64,000 nucleotides of DNA from Pipra filicauda (Eukaryota > Chordata > Aves > Passeriformes > Pipridae): positions 529,989 to 593,988 of the forward strand of contig NW_024104525.1 in NCBI RefSeq assembly GCF_003945595.2, written 5' to 3'. The notes beneath the pieces were generated by a model, which was given only the letters and a program-made list of their open reading frames with translations, was not told the origin of the DNA and did not search any database. The position numbers and the translations under genes were made by a program. Position 1 is the first letter of the stretch. Each line of letters opens with the position of its first letter. Positions 51,326 to 64,000 of this stretch are shown here, piece by piece.

Positions 51326-51818
51326 CACAGAAACAATAAAAAGCCAGAATACATCCTACTTTTCTGTAGTTCTACTCTGGAGAATAATTTAGCATTCTGA
51401 AGACAAGAAGAGTGAATTCAACACCTAATTTTTATCCCCATATTTTGCTGTAAATATGTGGCGTCTATGTACAGCGCACAAGCATATAAGTACACACATC
51501 AGATCTACACAAGTATCAGTTTTATCTCTCTTAATCATAATACATTTGATTTTTGTCAGTTTATAAGAACCTAACATGCTTCTATTTTCAAAGACCACGG
51601 ATAAATATCTTAATTTTATCTTCTTAATGAATAACATTGGACTAAGCTAAACTGTCAAGGCAAAAGTGTCTACCCTGTAATTTTAAGGGCTCAAATTAGA
51701 CTCTGTAGCCTTTTTTGAGCATTTAACAGCTTAACACCATTTTTCTAGAGAGCTTCAGATTCATTCTAAAAAAAACTCTATAGTATTGGAACAAGGAACC
51801 ATTGCTATAACCATTATA

Positions 51819-52390
51819 TCACAGAATCAAAGAATATACTGAGTTTGAAGGGCCCCACAAGGAGCACTGAGTCCAACTCAGCCCTACACCAGGACCATCC
51901 CCTAGAGTCACACCATGTGCCTGAAAGTATTGTCCAAATTTTCTGTCAGGCTTGGTGCTGTAATCACTTCCCTGGGGAGACTATTCCAGCACCCAACTGC
52001 TCTCTGGATGAAAAACCTTTCTTAATATCCAACTTAAACCTCTCCTGACACAACTTCTGGCCATTCCCTTGGGTCCTGTCACCGGTCACCACGGAGAAGA
52101 GATCTGTGCCTGTCCTCTTCTTCCCCTCATAAGGTAGTTGTAGGTTGCAATGAAGTGTCCCCTCAGTTTCTCCAGGCTGAACAGACCAAGTGACCTCAGC
52201 TGCTTCTCATAAGGCTTCCCCTCAAGGCCCTTCACCAACTTTGTTGCCGTCCTTTGGACACTCTCTAAGAGCTCAATATCTTTCTTATATTGCAGTGCCG
52301 AAAACTGCACACAATATTCAAGGTGAGGCCACACCAGTGCAGAGCAGAGTGGGGCAACCACCTCTCTCAACCGGCTGGTGATGTTTTGCC
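51819..52390 (-). repeat. CR1 LINE, minus strand, with ORF2 C-terminus
   Basis: The plus strand opens with octamer-like TCACAGAATCAAAGAAT, then GAGTTTGAAGGGCCCCACAA, TGAGTCCAACTCAGCCCT, CTTAATATCCAACTTAAACC and CTCAGTTTCTCCAGGCTGAA. The minus strand retains 94 open codons (52370-52086) that match the conserved C-terminal part of CR1 ORF2, including [22 protein letters not shown] and [11 protein letters not shown]. That region lies after the reverse-transcriptase domain. The 5' part of the element is missing, so it is a dead-on-arrival insertion. Confidence 0.95.
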
Positions 52391-55300
52391 TGAATTTTTA
52401 AAAGTGAGGAATCATACAGGTCATCATAGAACTCCACTGTGAGTCACCTATCATTGTGCTATTACAGAGGAGGAGAGCAGCAAGTCATAAGCTCTGTAGG
52501 TCTTCTTTTCTCTTTATTGAAATAAATACTGTTAAGGCATTAGATATTGTCTCACCAAACATATCAGATCCCAACTCTCAGGGATAAAACAAAAAAACCC
52601 AAATCAAACAAAAAACTATGGAAAACATACTGCGTATTGTTAAACTTTATAATGGCTAACGATTCGTAGTTTTGTTGTATTGAGAGGGTTTTGTTGTTCT
52701 GCTTGAAGTAGAGCTAGAGTATCTGTTACTGTACCTTTTGTCCACTTACATGTGGAATATTGCAAAAATAAGACTTCTGTCTATGCAAATTGATTGTATT
52801 CAAGCATCCATTCTTAGTGTTCAGTCATAATTACCTCAGGAACAAAAGTTTTTTTTGTTAACAGCACTTAATTTTCTAACTAAAGAAAACTCCCACCCTT
52901 CCCTCACTCTCCCCCCACCCCTACCCTTTTAAATGTAGAATTGTATGACAAACATCTAGAGTTTTCATCAGTTTGGACAAACCAGGAACAAGAAAGCCAA
53001 ACCTGGAACGTTCCACCCTTTAGGTGACAACATTAAGTGTGTCACATAGGAAACTGTAGATCAGCACTTATGGATCAGAAAGCTATCCCCATTCCTTAAT
53101 TTCCTTTCATTTTATATCAGTCATTTGTGCATTACATTTGGGAAGTTCCTTTAACAGAGAACAGTAGCCACAGAAGCAGATCCTCTGTTTTTAACAGACA
53201 CAATCAAGACTGCAGAGTTCCATCTACTTGGGATTCATAATACAGTCAGACCATCCTTGTCTCTTTCACCTATTGCATTTCTTATTTGGAAGAAGTGGTA
53301 AAAGTCTATACACACATACGTAATAATAATTTTTTATATATATACACACACATTCTGTACCTTCTTTATCCTATCTCTAATTCTACAGAAAGCATGGAGA
53401 GTATAGTCTGTAATTCTTAACTGAAGTGTTTACACAGAGCTAGCTTTTCTGGTGATAAGAACCATGAAACACACATTACAGAAATGCTTTATAACATAAG
53501 AGACTTGTCTGATGAAGGACTATTCCTCATACAGCTGCCACAAACAGCAAGACGCTAATCATCCACTGCAAAAGTTTAACAAAACAGCTATGCTAAATGC
53601 TGATGTATTACTCTACTTCAGATATTGTTTAGCACTGAGGGAAGAAGAAAATACACTTTGTTTGAAGCTACTCCTCCCACAAGTTGTACTGAAGATTCAA
53701 AATTAAAATAACTGTACAGCCCAAGAGTTATGCTAATAAACTAATAAACCTTTGTTGTACACTTTAAATTAAAACATCAAAATACTATTCAAATAATGAG
53801 TGCATTGTTACTTTTGTCTACTGAAATCATTAATAAAAAATACCTGTGAACAATAATTAAATAGCAAAAAACATAGATTAAAGAAAATACATAAATACGA
53901 CCCCATTAATTTATTAAAACCCTGCTGTAGCACCATCTCCCAAGCTGTATTGTCTTTCCATCCATCTAGCAACCAAACTTTCAAAAAAAAGCAACCAAAA
54001 CCCAACCAAACAAATAAAAATAATAAAAAAAATTTGCTACCTGCAAGATGGCAAAACCTAAACACTAACAATATCCTTAAACATCTACATATGTGCACTA
54101 TGCCTACCAATTTATTTCTATTAGTTCTCATTTCTGTTCCTATTGCTTTAACACTCTTGCCTGAAGTGCATCTGCAATTTCTGCTGCAGACAAGTACTAG
54201 ACCAGTGACTGGTATGGCCTCTCTTGATGACTGCACCTGAGACTCCTTAAGATCATTACAGCTGGGCAGGGTCTAGTGTAGTAGAAAGCAATTGTCAGGC
54301 AGAAGCTAACAATCTCACTCTGTCTCTCCTTCTATCTCATACATCAAATTAGAAACAGACAAAATTCTCTTTTCTGCCCTGGAGGTAGGAGTGTCTACAG
54401 TTCCGATCTTAGTGTGAGATAAATAACTGAAATAAAATTTACTTTCTTTTAGAAGACTTAAGTTTTCTTTCATCTGTAGGTAGACCTCTGGTATGTTTTT
54501 TAACTTGATTAATCTGTTCAGCAGAGCTGATTCAGAGCCTTGCAACAAAGCAGGCAAAACTTATTTTTTCCGTCCTGAATATAAGGTGTTAGGTTCCATC
54601 TGCTACTGCAACTAATGCGGAAGATGGAGTATTGTTGAGTCAGAGGAGAGGAATACAAATTGTGTCTGGAAGAATGGATTTTGTTGTGCCTGTTGGGATT
54701 TTCCAGTTAGTTATTACTGCTGTTGTTGGAAGATCAGTTTGCTTAGCACAGCACAAACTGCTGTTCTGCATCCCTGAGCTATTCCTCCAGCAGGACTCAC
54801 ATCATTTGCTAGCTTAGTTTCCCAGCTGTTCTGGGAACTGTTCATTCTGTGAACTGTGATACTGTTAACACATCTCCCCTCAGTACTGAATTTTCTAGAT
54901 TTCTAGATGTGGTTCCCAGGACTGCCTATTCATGAATCTGTAAATTCAGAAAGTATTGCCTTAGTGAACTTGAGAACTGTTGGAATAGTTGACAGTGTTT
55001 CTCCTTACATGGACAAAAGTGGTGTATTGGGATAGATATGTATATATTCTAACACAGTTCTAGGTACCTGTTGAAATAAACTGTGACAGATTAGTAATAT
55101 GTTTTCATTTTTACAGTTTTACAGTTAAAGCGGTCATTCAAAAAGGGAGAACACTGGGAACCCTCCTATGTTTCATTCAGTTCAAGATGAAGTACATTCA
55201 TAAATGCTATACCTGGAGTGCCAAAACCACTAGCTTGTAGAGAAACTGGAACATGGTTATCTATGGGAGCTGAGCTGCAATTTAGATAGCAATTAGGGTC

Positions 55301-57083
55301 TTCTGTTTGGTGAAGCACCTTGCTGCATCTTGTCAGAAGAAGGTCTCAGCTCTGGGGGTTTTTCTTCCAGGTTCTGGACCAGCAATTTGGCATTTAGGTT
55401 TGCTTTCTGTTTTATTTTTATTTGTGTGAAAGGGACATGATGGGGAGCTAATATAGTGATATTCTAACATGAAATGATTTTGCATCTCAGAAGGAGTGCT
55501 AAAAGTCTATGCTGGGATGTATGACTTTTGATCACTAGAGCTGGCCCACTGCTTTGATCATTTGTTATCCTTAATAGGAAAGCCTTCACATATGCAGAAA
55601 ATATAGATTAAGTTTGCTTATATGTAGAGTTTAGATTGCCCAGATACTTCTTTTTTTCTGGATACTGTTCAAATAATTTGATTTTATTGTAATGATATTG
55701 TCAACAAAAAAGTAAGGAAAGTAAACGGAAGTACTCATTATATACATTGATTTTCTGTAGTCATAGAGATGTGTTATTTAAGGATTTTGAATGGCCCACA
55801 ACAGTTTTCCATTACGTTAAAAAATAAAAAAAAGGGGGAGTGGGGGGGTGAAGGAAAGAAAGTAATGTATTTATTCTATGTGTGCTGGATTGTCAAGATA
55901 CACAAACCAAAATTTTGTCGATACAATTTAAGCAAACTGAGCTCCACGATCTTGAATTGACTTTCCTTTTTAGGCAAAGTTGCCTTTATAGTATCCAAAT
56001 AATACTTGAGACTGTTATCAAGCTTCAAATCAGTTAGATGTAATATCTTTTTCTCCTTATCCGTAGAGTCTCCATTGTATGTATATGCATGAGCATATGC
56101 TTGATTTTCACTTTTGATGTAGCATACTAGACAAAGGCTGCTGTCGCTTCCCAGTTAGGCTGGCTGATAAAAGGAATACTTCCAGATTCCATCCACAGGC
56201 TGGCTCCCAAAAGAATAAGACAAGGCAGTGTGTGCAGTGAGGGCAAGTATTTATTCCAATGAACTCTGACACTTGTAACTACAAACAAATGGATTAGCCA
56301 GTCATGTAAAGGATGTTGCCTCTCAGAATATCCTAAATTTACTCTACAGATCCTGAGAATAAGCAAAAATACTGTTAAGTGAGATTTGATCAGGTCAAGG
56401 TTCTTGTTTCTCAGATCTTTGTGTTGTTCCTTAGTGTTATTAGGTCAGGACCTTCTTTCTGTTATGCTACTCCTTCCTCTGCTACACCCATCAGTCACTC
56501 TTTATAGGCTTTTAAGTGTTATGTGCAATGAATTTCTTCCATCTAGTCACAGTCTTTATTACATTTGCCACAGACAGCTGACCTTTGCTTTGCATTCACT
56601 TCCACATGTCTTCAAACTGCCTCAATCTAGTTTATGAGTTGGGTTAAATGCCAATAGCATAGTTTCTTGTTACAAGGTCAGCTTTTCTCATTTTCTTGCT
56701 ATTTTATCTGACTGGGTTGTTTTAGGGTCTACTTTCCTCTCAGAATAGCAATCCCTACTATAGTTTATGTAAAGTTTATTTATAACGTGATATGGTTAAA
56801 AAATCTGTTTTGTACTTTATTTCTTCTCTTTGATTTCAGATTCATTTTCCAATTTACTTATTTCATTTAAAATATTCCTCTTCTTGTTAATGCATTTAAT
56901 CTTTTGACTTCCACGTTGAGACATGAGAAAATTTTTAATTGTATGGATCATTCACATTTTTGGTGATTACATCAATCATAAGTTAAATTACTCCCTTAAC
57001 ATTGCGCTTAAAATACCATTTCAGTTTGATGGGGAATTGCTAGCAATGACACTTTGAAAGCTGACGAAGTCTTTTTTTATTTT
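52391..57083. other. 4.7 kb of AT-rich non-coding DNA
   Basis: No gene recognised. A C-rich patch is at about 52893-52927, a TA/CA patch near 53334-53352 and A/C-rich sequence near 53982-54030. A 142-codon ORF at 53808-54236 (minus) owes its length to the T/G-rich reverse strand of that A/C tract and has no domain I recognise. Confidence 0.6.
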
Positions 57084-57107
57084 GGTGGTGGTGGTGGTGG
57101 TGGTGGT
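57084..57107 (+). repeat. (GGT)8 microsatellite
   Basis: Eight uninterrupted GGT units are followed by T7, G/T-rich sequence and a TATATATATA tract to about 57163. Confidence 0.97.
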
Positions 57108-58930
57108 TTTTTTGGTGTTTGTTTTGTTGGGTTTTATATATATATACATATATAATTAATAGAGTTTCTGCCTTAGCCATTTATTCTGAATGTATTTTCC
57201 CAGATTTTATGGAAGAAACATGAAAAAAGTATTCTGAAGTTAAATCAAGTTATTTTACAGGAACACTGCCTGTTTTTCACTATTTCTATTGACAACTTCA
57301 TATCATATTTGTTGTGTGTGAACTCTTAAATGCTTTACGTGCACAAAAGCCAGGTGACCTAAATGAAACTGTAATTTCACTCCTAGTTGTGAGTTGCACC
57401 AGGTCAAAATGGCTTCCCTTATTTGATATAAGCTCCTATTAAGAATAAAATACATAATGTGGGAATAAAATGTATTTCTTAATTAGGAAATTCCATTATA
57501 ATTCTTTTACTCTCGTAAAAGAAAAAAAAAAAAAATCCAAAAAAACCCCAAAAACCCAAAAACAAAATTAAAACAAAAACAAAAACGAAGAAACCTTTGC
57601 CAAAAATCCAAGCCTCTCATTGAAGCTGTTTCTTTCATAGCTGATTTAGTTTAAATGAAATTGAAAGAAAAAATAATCATAAAAGAGGAATCAGGCTCCC
57701 TAACTGCAAATGGAGCCACTGAAACAAGAAAGGAGAACTTATATGATCCTTGTGGATGTTTTTTATTTCTTACTACAATTTATTCTGTCACCGTTGAACT
57801 AGCTGTTGCTTGATGAGGCACTCTGTTAGCTATACTTTGTCACTACATTACTAGATCCTTGGTAGACTCCAGCTTGCTGAGATAGCAATCAAAAGGTTTT
57901 TTTTTCCACTTGCCCAGACAACTAATTTTCCTCAGTTTTTCTTTTTTTAATATTTGAGGAAAATATAAATAGTCTTTTCCCAGATTCACTGATGCTCTAG
58001 CTAAGAGAAAATCAGAAGCAAAAAAAAATATAGTAAGTAGATTTAATAATAATAAAATAATTAAAGGTTTATAATTTTATACAAAGTTTTTTTAAATCAA
58101 TTACTGTATTAATCTTTATATAAAATTATGATTTTTCTAAGAAAACCTATTTGAAGGCTAGAAAGGTAAGAAAATCATCTATCAGGAATGGCATAAGTAG
58201 AGGTGGGTATGCCTCAGGCTGAGACTTAAACTACTCCTGTCTTTTCCTGTTATTCTGAGCAACTAAGAGTGGACAATCTAACTAAGAAAATAGTAATTCA
58301 AATAACTATAAAATGAACAACACATTGAAAGTTAAACAGTAAACAAGTTATTTCCTGCATCTGTACATCACATATATTGAGTAAAGTTCTTTTCCTTAAG
58401 ACTACCCTCATATTTTTAAAAAATATTTTACTGATTAGTATATTAGTACGGAGTGGTTTTTGACTTTGAATACAATCTCTAGCACAAAAATGATGACAAG
58501 AATTTTATCAAAAAAAAATGTCATACTCTTGAAATCACTGTCCTGGAGTTCAGTATTTTTGTTGATGGATACATCTGTCTTACTATGTTATGGTGAGGTA
58601 ACCCTTTTGTGTGTAGTAAACTTCTAAGTGTATTTTGTTCTGGAAAGCAATTTAATGTTTGCTGATAACGTTGATTGGTACTCTGTCAGTGTTAGCTTTT
58701 AAGCTTCTGTTCTGGTCTGCTTAATTTTTTGAAATAACTTATTTGATTAAGTGATGCTTTACTCCCAACAGTTCAGCTGGCTTTCCGCTGATAGCTGGAT
58801 TTTCTTTCTTCTGCGCTATATTCCACTTACTGAGTCTCTTTATCATTAGAATATAAAAGTGTAGGTTAGATTCAGACCTCTTCTCCCCCACTCTGCTCTT
58901 CTTTTTCCAGATATATCCTATCAAACTGGG
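57108..58930. other. AT-rich non-coding DNA with A-rich tract
   Basis: An A14 run at 57522-57535 begins a 75-bp A/C-rich tract (to about 57596). No poly-A-tailed retrogene is recognised next to it. The remainder shows nothing I can name. Confidence 0.6.
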
Positions 58931-59713
58931 ACAGAGAGTACCCTCAGCAAGTTTGCTAATGAGACAAAACTGGGAGTAGTAGTGGCTGATATACCAGTGT
59001 CGTGCTGCCATCCAGAGGGACCTCAACAGGCTGGAAAAATGGACTGACAGGAACCTCATGAAGTTCAACAACAAGAAGTGCAAAGCCCTGCACATGCGAA
59101 GGAAAAAGCCCTGCCACCAGTACATGCTGAGGGCCACCCAGCTGGAAAACAGCTTGGTAGAAAATGATCTGGGGTTCAAGTTAAACATGAGCCAGCAGAG
59201 TGTCCTTGCAGCAAAGAAGACTAATCCTATCATGGGCTGCATAAAAAGAAGTATTGCCAGCAGGTCAAGGGAGGTGAATCCTTCCTTCTACTCAGCAGTG
59301 GTGATGTCACACCTGGAATACCATGTCTAGTTCTGGACTCCTGGACATATTGGGGAGAGTACAATGAAGGGCCACAACGCTGGTGGGGGTGGGGAAAGAG
59401 GTAGGAGGAATGGGCAGAGGAGGGAACTTATTAATGACTATGAATACCTAAAGAGATGAGGCAAAGTGGATAGAAACAAGTGCTTCAGAAGGTTCTATCT
59501 CACCACCAGGAAACACTTTTTCACTTTGAGGGTACTTGAGTACTGGCACAAGTTGCCTAGAGAGGTTGTGGAATCTTCCTTCTTGGAGATATTCAAAATG
59601 CTGTGCAGACGTGGTCCTGGGAAACTGGCTCTAGGTGTCCCTGCATGAGAAGGCGGTTGGACTAGATGACCTCCAAAACTCCCTTCCAATCTTAACCATG
59701 TGATTCTGTGATC
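58931..59713 (+). repeat. CR1 LINE, plus strand, ORF2 C-terminus to tail
   Basis: This is the longest CR1 piece in the window. It runs from ACCCTCAGCAAGTTTGCTAA through GACCTCAACAGGCTGGAAAA, AACCTCATGAAGTTCAACAA, AACATGAGCCAGCAGAGTGT, GCCAGCAGGTCAAGGGAGGT, then the 3' UTR (GGAAACACTTTTTCACTTTG, TTGCCTAGAGAGGTTGTGGA, GGTTGGACTAGATGACCTCC) to GTGATTCTGTGATC. Ninety codons from 59058 stay open and match CR1 ORF2 (KFNNKKCKALHM, QYMLRATQLENS, LNMSQQSVLAAKK, SIASRSREV), ending in a stop where HLEYCVQF would normally continue. An internal segment after GGGCCACAACG (about 59380-59455) is replaced or scrambled. Confidence 0.96.
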
Positions 59714-62700
59714 GGGTAGACTCAATAGTTGCAAGAGCAGATCTATCTTTCTAGATGAAGGTATATTTGTTGGAATGGTGGGTTGTTTTCCCAATACACA
59801 TTTTATCTTTACTATAAAGTCACCTGCTCTAGTAATCTCCATCCCATTCCCTCCTCTCCCAGTAGAAAAGGAAGTCTGATTTTGCTGGAAAATCATTTAT
59901 TACTCATCACAGAAGGCAATAATTCCTTCTATGTCTTTCTGATAGATATTTGCTAGAAATCCATCAAAATCTCATATTTTTTACTGTCTTCTCTAGAAGA
60001 TACGTTCTTTTACAAAGTCTTTTATAGGAACACACTACAAGCCAAAAACTCTGATCTACTGCTACTTCAATGGTATAATGAATAATAAAATATCACTGTG
60101 ATAAGGACAGTTTAAATAAGTGTCATACAACAAGATTAAATAAATTATCCTTGAAATCAGACATATTCTATTTATGAACTTTGTATTTATCTCATAATCA
60201 GTAATTTAAATAATTTTATTGGATTTGAAAGAATAACTATGAACAAGGGAAGATTTATTAGCCTAAAGACTTCAAAAGCAAGGTAGCAAGGAGGTATTTT
60301 TTTATTAGGTGAAACACATACAATATTTATATTCGTAAATATTTCTTAGAGATAAAGATTGAATATCAGGAAGAAAATTTTAATATATGAAAGAAGTTTA
60401 TTCTCAACTGCTAGTAACAATGTCACTGAAGTATTCAAAAGCATATCAATATATTTCCCTAAAATAGGGAATGTGCATCTGCTGTGTAACATAGTCCAGC
60501 AAACATCCTGGAAATTTGACAAGAAAGGTCTACTTCTTTTAGCAAGAGAGTAATTTTTCAGCTAAAGAGAAAAAAAAATCTGCACAGATAGGGAAATATA
60601 TCCACAGAGAAAATAGTTAAAGGTTATTTGGCAATAAAATGCATTTATAGAAGGCTGTTACGATAAAAGGTATGCTTAACATTTCAGAAATAGTAATCAC
60701 AAGCGAGCACACAAGGCTGCTACAAATACCAACGTTTCAACCACTGACCCTTTCAAGTGCAATGGCTTGAAATTGTAATCGTTTGAACAACTACCATTTC
60801 ATGTTTATGTACCATTAAAAAAAAGTCAAGAATATTGTTCATAGCTTTGAACCTGCCAAATAACAAATGCAGAAACTTGGTCTTTCAGACGTGATTTTTC
60901 TGAAAATAAGTACCCAATCGTATTTTATTTTTTTTCAAAAAGACTGTGCTTAGTCTCTGAACATCTCAAGACTAGTAATAAACAGTAAGTCTGGAAATTA
61001 TGTGAGATTTTTTTTTTTCTGATCATAACCTGTTTCTGATTAGCTGTGGTTGGACAGTTTGGAATGAATAATTTCAGTTGAGCAGGAGAGACTAGCACAG
61101 CAATTTCTGACTGCACTGCAGTCGAAGGGTTTGTTTTGCTCTGCTCTGTTAAACAGTTCCCTTGAAATTACTGTGTCAACAGTAAACCATTTCATAAGAT
61201 CTACAAGAGATGTCTAGTGTTCTACACTGGTCAGGAGTCATCCCTCTCTTTTAAAAGCTTTGTCTTCTAAGGCTGTCAGTATAATTAGAAAGAGAAATGT
61301 ACACTGCCAATATGTGATTCAGCCCACAAGCTATGATGCTCCTAAAAGCAGTTATGACCTTGGTAGTTAAACTCAGTTGATGTGAAGCTTAGCCCTGTCC
61401 ATACTGCTTTTGAACTGTTGAGCTCTTTGCTATTCGTGGCAAGTATGAAATCAAATAAGCTTCTGCACAGATGGGGTGCTTTTTTCCTCTCTTGCTCTTT
61501 TAAAATAGCTTGTACATTTCCTTTCTTCATCTATTTCAGAAAAGACTCAGGATTACTTCCAGTGCTAATCCCTTGAGAAAATGATGATGAGGGTTTTTTT
61601 CATGAAATTATTAAAAAATAGTTCTTTCCTTATAGGTGTGACTTCTGTGAGTTTTATTCAGTGATAAGAGCACTATACATCAGCAATAATAACACTATAT
61701 ACTATACAGTATACAACTTTATACTGTAAATTGTAATATAGGTTTTCTCAAGCAGCAATGTACATACACTTATCATGTTCATACACACTGTATTCTAATG
61801 TTGTCGTTTCTGTGTCAGAAAAAGATCTGAATAATCAGACTCATCACTTATTTGTATATAGTGTTCATAGAGTTCCTTTGGATTACCAAAAAAAGTCATA
61901 ATAGTCTATCAGAACGAATACAGCTCACTTTAGTAACATGCTATGAAACACCTGCAGTATCTAAGATGAACAAAGCTTATTAATTTGTTAGAGCAAGCAA
62001 GCCATGTTAACTTCTATTTGGAAAGGTGCTTTTCTTTTTTTATCCTACTGTGAAGAATTTGAGTACTTTCCTATCAATAAGTTATTGGTAGGAAGTCAAT
62101 TAAACTTATCAGTAAAAAAATGTGAAATTCATAATTATATAATTAATAATTATAGTAATTGATAACTATATATTTATTGAAACTTTAGATTAAAATATAT
62201 GTAAATTGTTCCATTTTGTATAGACTTAATGTTATTCATGAGTGTACTACAGCCTAAAAACAGCTGTAAAAAGAACTTTTCAAACTATCACCATGTTTAA
62301 TTGGGATCATAAGTATACAAGTCTGTAACGATTTTTCCTCCAAATTATTGCAGTCCATAGACGATGATTCAAAAGCAGTATACACTCTGCAGTTCCCTAA
62401 TTAAGATAAGAATTTTCTATTTTAAGAAGATTTTCATTCTCTTTTTTGTAGAACTTTTATATCTCGTGTAACGTTTTAACTTTAATTTTACTCTTTCTGC
62501 TGAGCCAGAGTAGTAATTTAAGAAAGTAACAGATTATTGGTTTTCTTTATTCCCCCTAGAGGACATTTACCAAGAGCTTATACTAATGCAGGTCAAACTT
62601 TGAGCTAAAATAACTTAATAGTATCCTCTTAAGGAAGGATGGTAGTCATACTTTTGTTTTGTTAATGACATTACATAGTAGCATATCAGTGCAAAGTAAG

Positions 62701-64000
62701 AAAATCAGCAGAGATTAAGAGTGTTATTCATTTTCACATTTCACTATAAAATCAGGTCTTCTCTTTAAGCACAAATCTTTGTGCCAACCTTCTCTATTTC
62801 AATGCTTGGGGGAAAAACTATATCTGTCAAGTAACTTTTCCAACACAGCTTAAATCAAATGTCAGGATAAAATTTGTACTCGTTTTCTTTATGGACATAT
62901 CTTTATGAGCATGTTTAATACTCAGAGGAGACTTAGAAATAAATAGTTAAAAGAAAATTGTATCTGTTTTGCTCAGCCAGCAGTTTGAAACTCGGAAAGT
63001 GTCCCTCAGTGTGAATAAAATGTATTTGAAAATAAAATTTTACTTTATAATTGGAATATCTCAGATTCCTTCTTGCAGCAGCCATCTTGCTGACAAAATA
63101 CTGGTGGAATGATGCCCTGTGTAATATTCTATTAAAAAAACCCTGGTTTTAGTATTGCACCGGCATATTGGTACATGTTAGGTTTGTATTTTCTTCTCTG
63201 GATAGCTTACTGGGAGGAAAACTATAGTTTTATGGGCACAGAACAACATTTTAGTTGTGACAGATAAAGGATATATGGAAATAATTTATACTAAAATATG
63301 AGGACTACTTAGAAAAGATAAATTTTTAATATTAATAATAATATTTGTAAATAATATAACTTTGACCCTTGTTTTAGCTGGTTTTGAAGCTTAGGAAGAG
63401 AAAGCTCACGTGTTCTGAAATACTGTATTATCATACTTTGTCCAGGTAAACTTTGACCCTTCTTCTTCCTATTTTAAATGCATACTGACGTATAATGTTA
63501 GAATGTATCCTGTTAGAGTAATTCTGCTGAATTTTGTCTAGAGATGTGTGTCAAGTAGTTTATAACTCTGGCTATTTAGGTCTGTATGATAATCAATGTC
63601 TTAAGGCTAATATTAGCACTATAAATTAGGGTTTATTTCTTATACTTCAGCTTTGGAAGGTGGTAGCGTAGGGTAATTATGTCTTGCTTAGGCTGATTTC
63701 ATAAAAGATTGTCAAGACACATACCAGAAGGGACAATGTGGGTCCTGCAATGAGAAGTTGAAAGAACTTTTAAAAAGTTGTGTACCAACTGTACTTTTTG
63801 CAGATATCTATGACTAAGTATGTTCCATATACCTCAACATTATTAGACTTTTTAAAAATAATCTTTGTCGTAAAAATAAATGTGTCTTTTCTATTGCTAA
63901 GGAATTGTAATATATTTCTTCCATACCCTACACTTTTTTATCAACAGGTTATGTATTTCCCTAGCTATCCGTTTCTCTCCTTTTTGCCAAGTGTCTTATT
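59714..64000. other. AT-rich non-coding DNA to the window end
   Basis: No gene recognised. A 9-bp perfect inverted repeat is at 61705-61728 and very AT-rich self-complementary sequence at about 62126-62175. The 133-codon ORF at 59495-59896 (minus) is largely antisense of the CR1 and is not a gene. Confidence 0.65.

Larger units (their letters stand above)
49055..51818. other. AT-rich non-coding DNA
   Basis: No gene recognised. A small cluster of direct and inverted repeats is at 49960-50005, and A/C-rich low complexity at about 51226-51325. The 133-codon ORF at 48910-49311 (minus) straddles the LTR border and is not credible as a gene. Confidence 0.6.

Noticed and set aside
53808..54236. 142-codon ORF on the minus strand
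   Set aside because: Much of its hydrophobic protein comes from the T/G-rich complement of an A/C-rich low-complexity tract, and an overlapping ORF runs on the other strand.
56127..56366. Less AT-rich segment near 56.1-56.4 kb considered as repeat or exon
   Set aside because: I could not match it to CR1, an LTR or a known protein.
59495..59896. 133-codon ORF on the minus strand
   Set aside because: It is largely antisense of the CR1 element at 58931-59713.

Overview
This window looks like avian nuclear DNA with no recognisable gene, either intergenic or deep inside a long intron. The evidence is the repeat content. At least eleven pieces of CR1, the dominant bird LINE, are visible on both strands, several ending in the CR1-type ATTCTATG/ATTCTGTG octamers. 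There are also solo LTRs of endogenous-retrovirus type that I recognise from memory as common in bird genomes. The background is AT-rich with short spurious ORFs, no operon-like layout, no rRNA or tRNA, and no chain of plausible exons. I cannot name the species or the flanking genes.

Layout: 1-2.0 kb AT-rich unique DNA; 2.0-2.3 kb a CR1 scrap beside a very compact LTR-like element; 5.55-5.9 kb CR1 (+); 13.1-13.47 kb an unexplained GC-rich block joined to CR1 (-); 17.6-18.2 kb a solo LTR (-); 21.07-21.74 kb a composite of CR1 pieces in both orientations, including reverse-transcriptase remnants; 25.46 kb an (AAT)n microsatellite; 26.2 kb an old CR1 (-); 28.3 kb CR1 (-); 33.6 kb (TG)n(TA)n; 34.25-34.95 kb a solo LTR (-) with a 5-bp target duplication and a CR1 tail inserted into it; 37.6 kb a tandem repeat whose unit is a hairpin; 38.83-39.2 kb CR1 (-) with a long octamer tail; 41.15-42.2 kb a solo LTR (+) with TATA and AATAAA; 47.37-49.05 kb a long GC-rich LTR-like element (-); 51.8-52.4 kb CR1 (-) and 58.9-59.7 kb CR1 (+), both keeping part of the C-terminal ORF2 coding sequence; the rest is AT-rich DNA with simple repeats.

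Nothing here forms a gene pathway. What can be read is a record of transposition: CR1 insertions truncated at their 5' ends, LTR retroelements reduced to solo LTRs, nesting that gives relative ages, and small tandem or inverted duplications. I found no convincing new functional system. The points most worth checking are the compact LTR-like element at 2.1 kb, the GC-rich block at 13.1 kb, the hairpin tandem repeat at 37.6 kb and the long LTR-like element at 47.4 kb. Repeat-family statements rest on my memory of consensus sequences, not on a database search.
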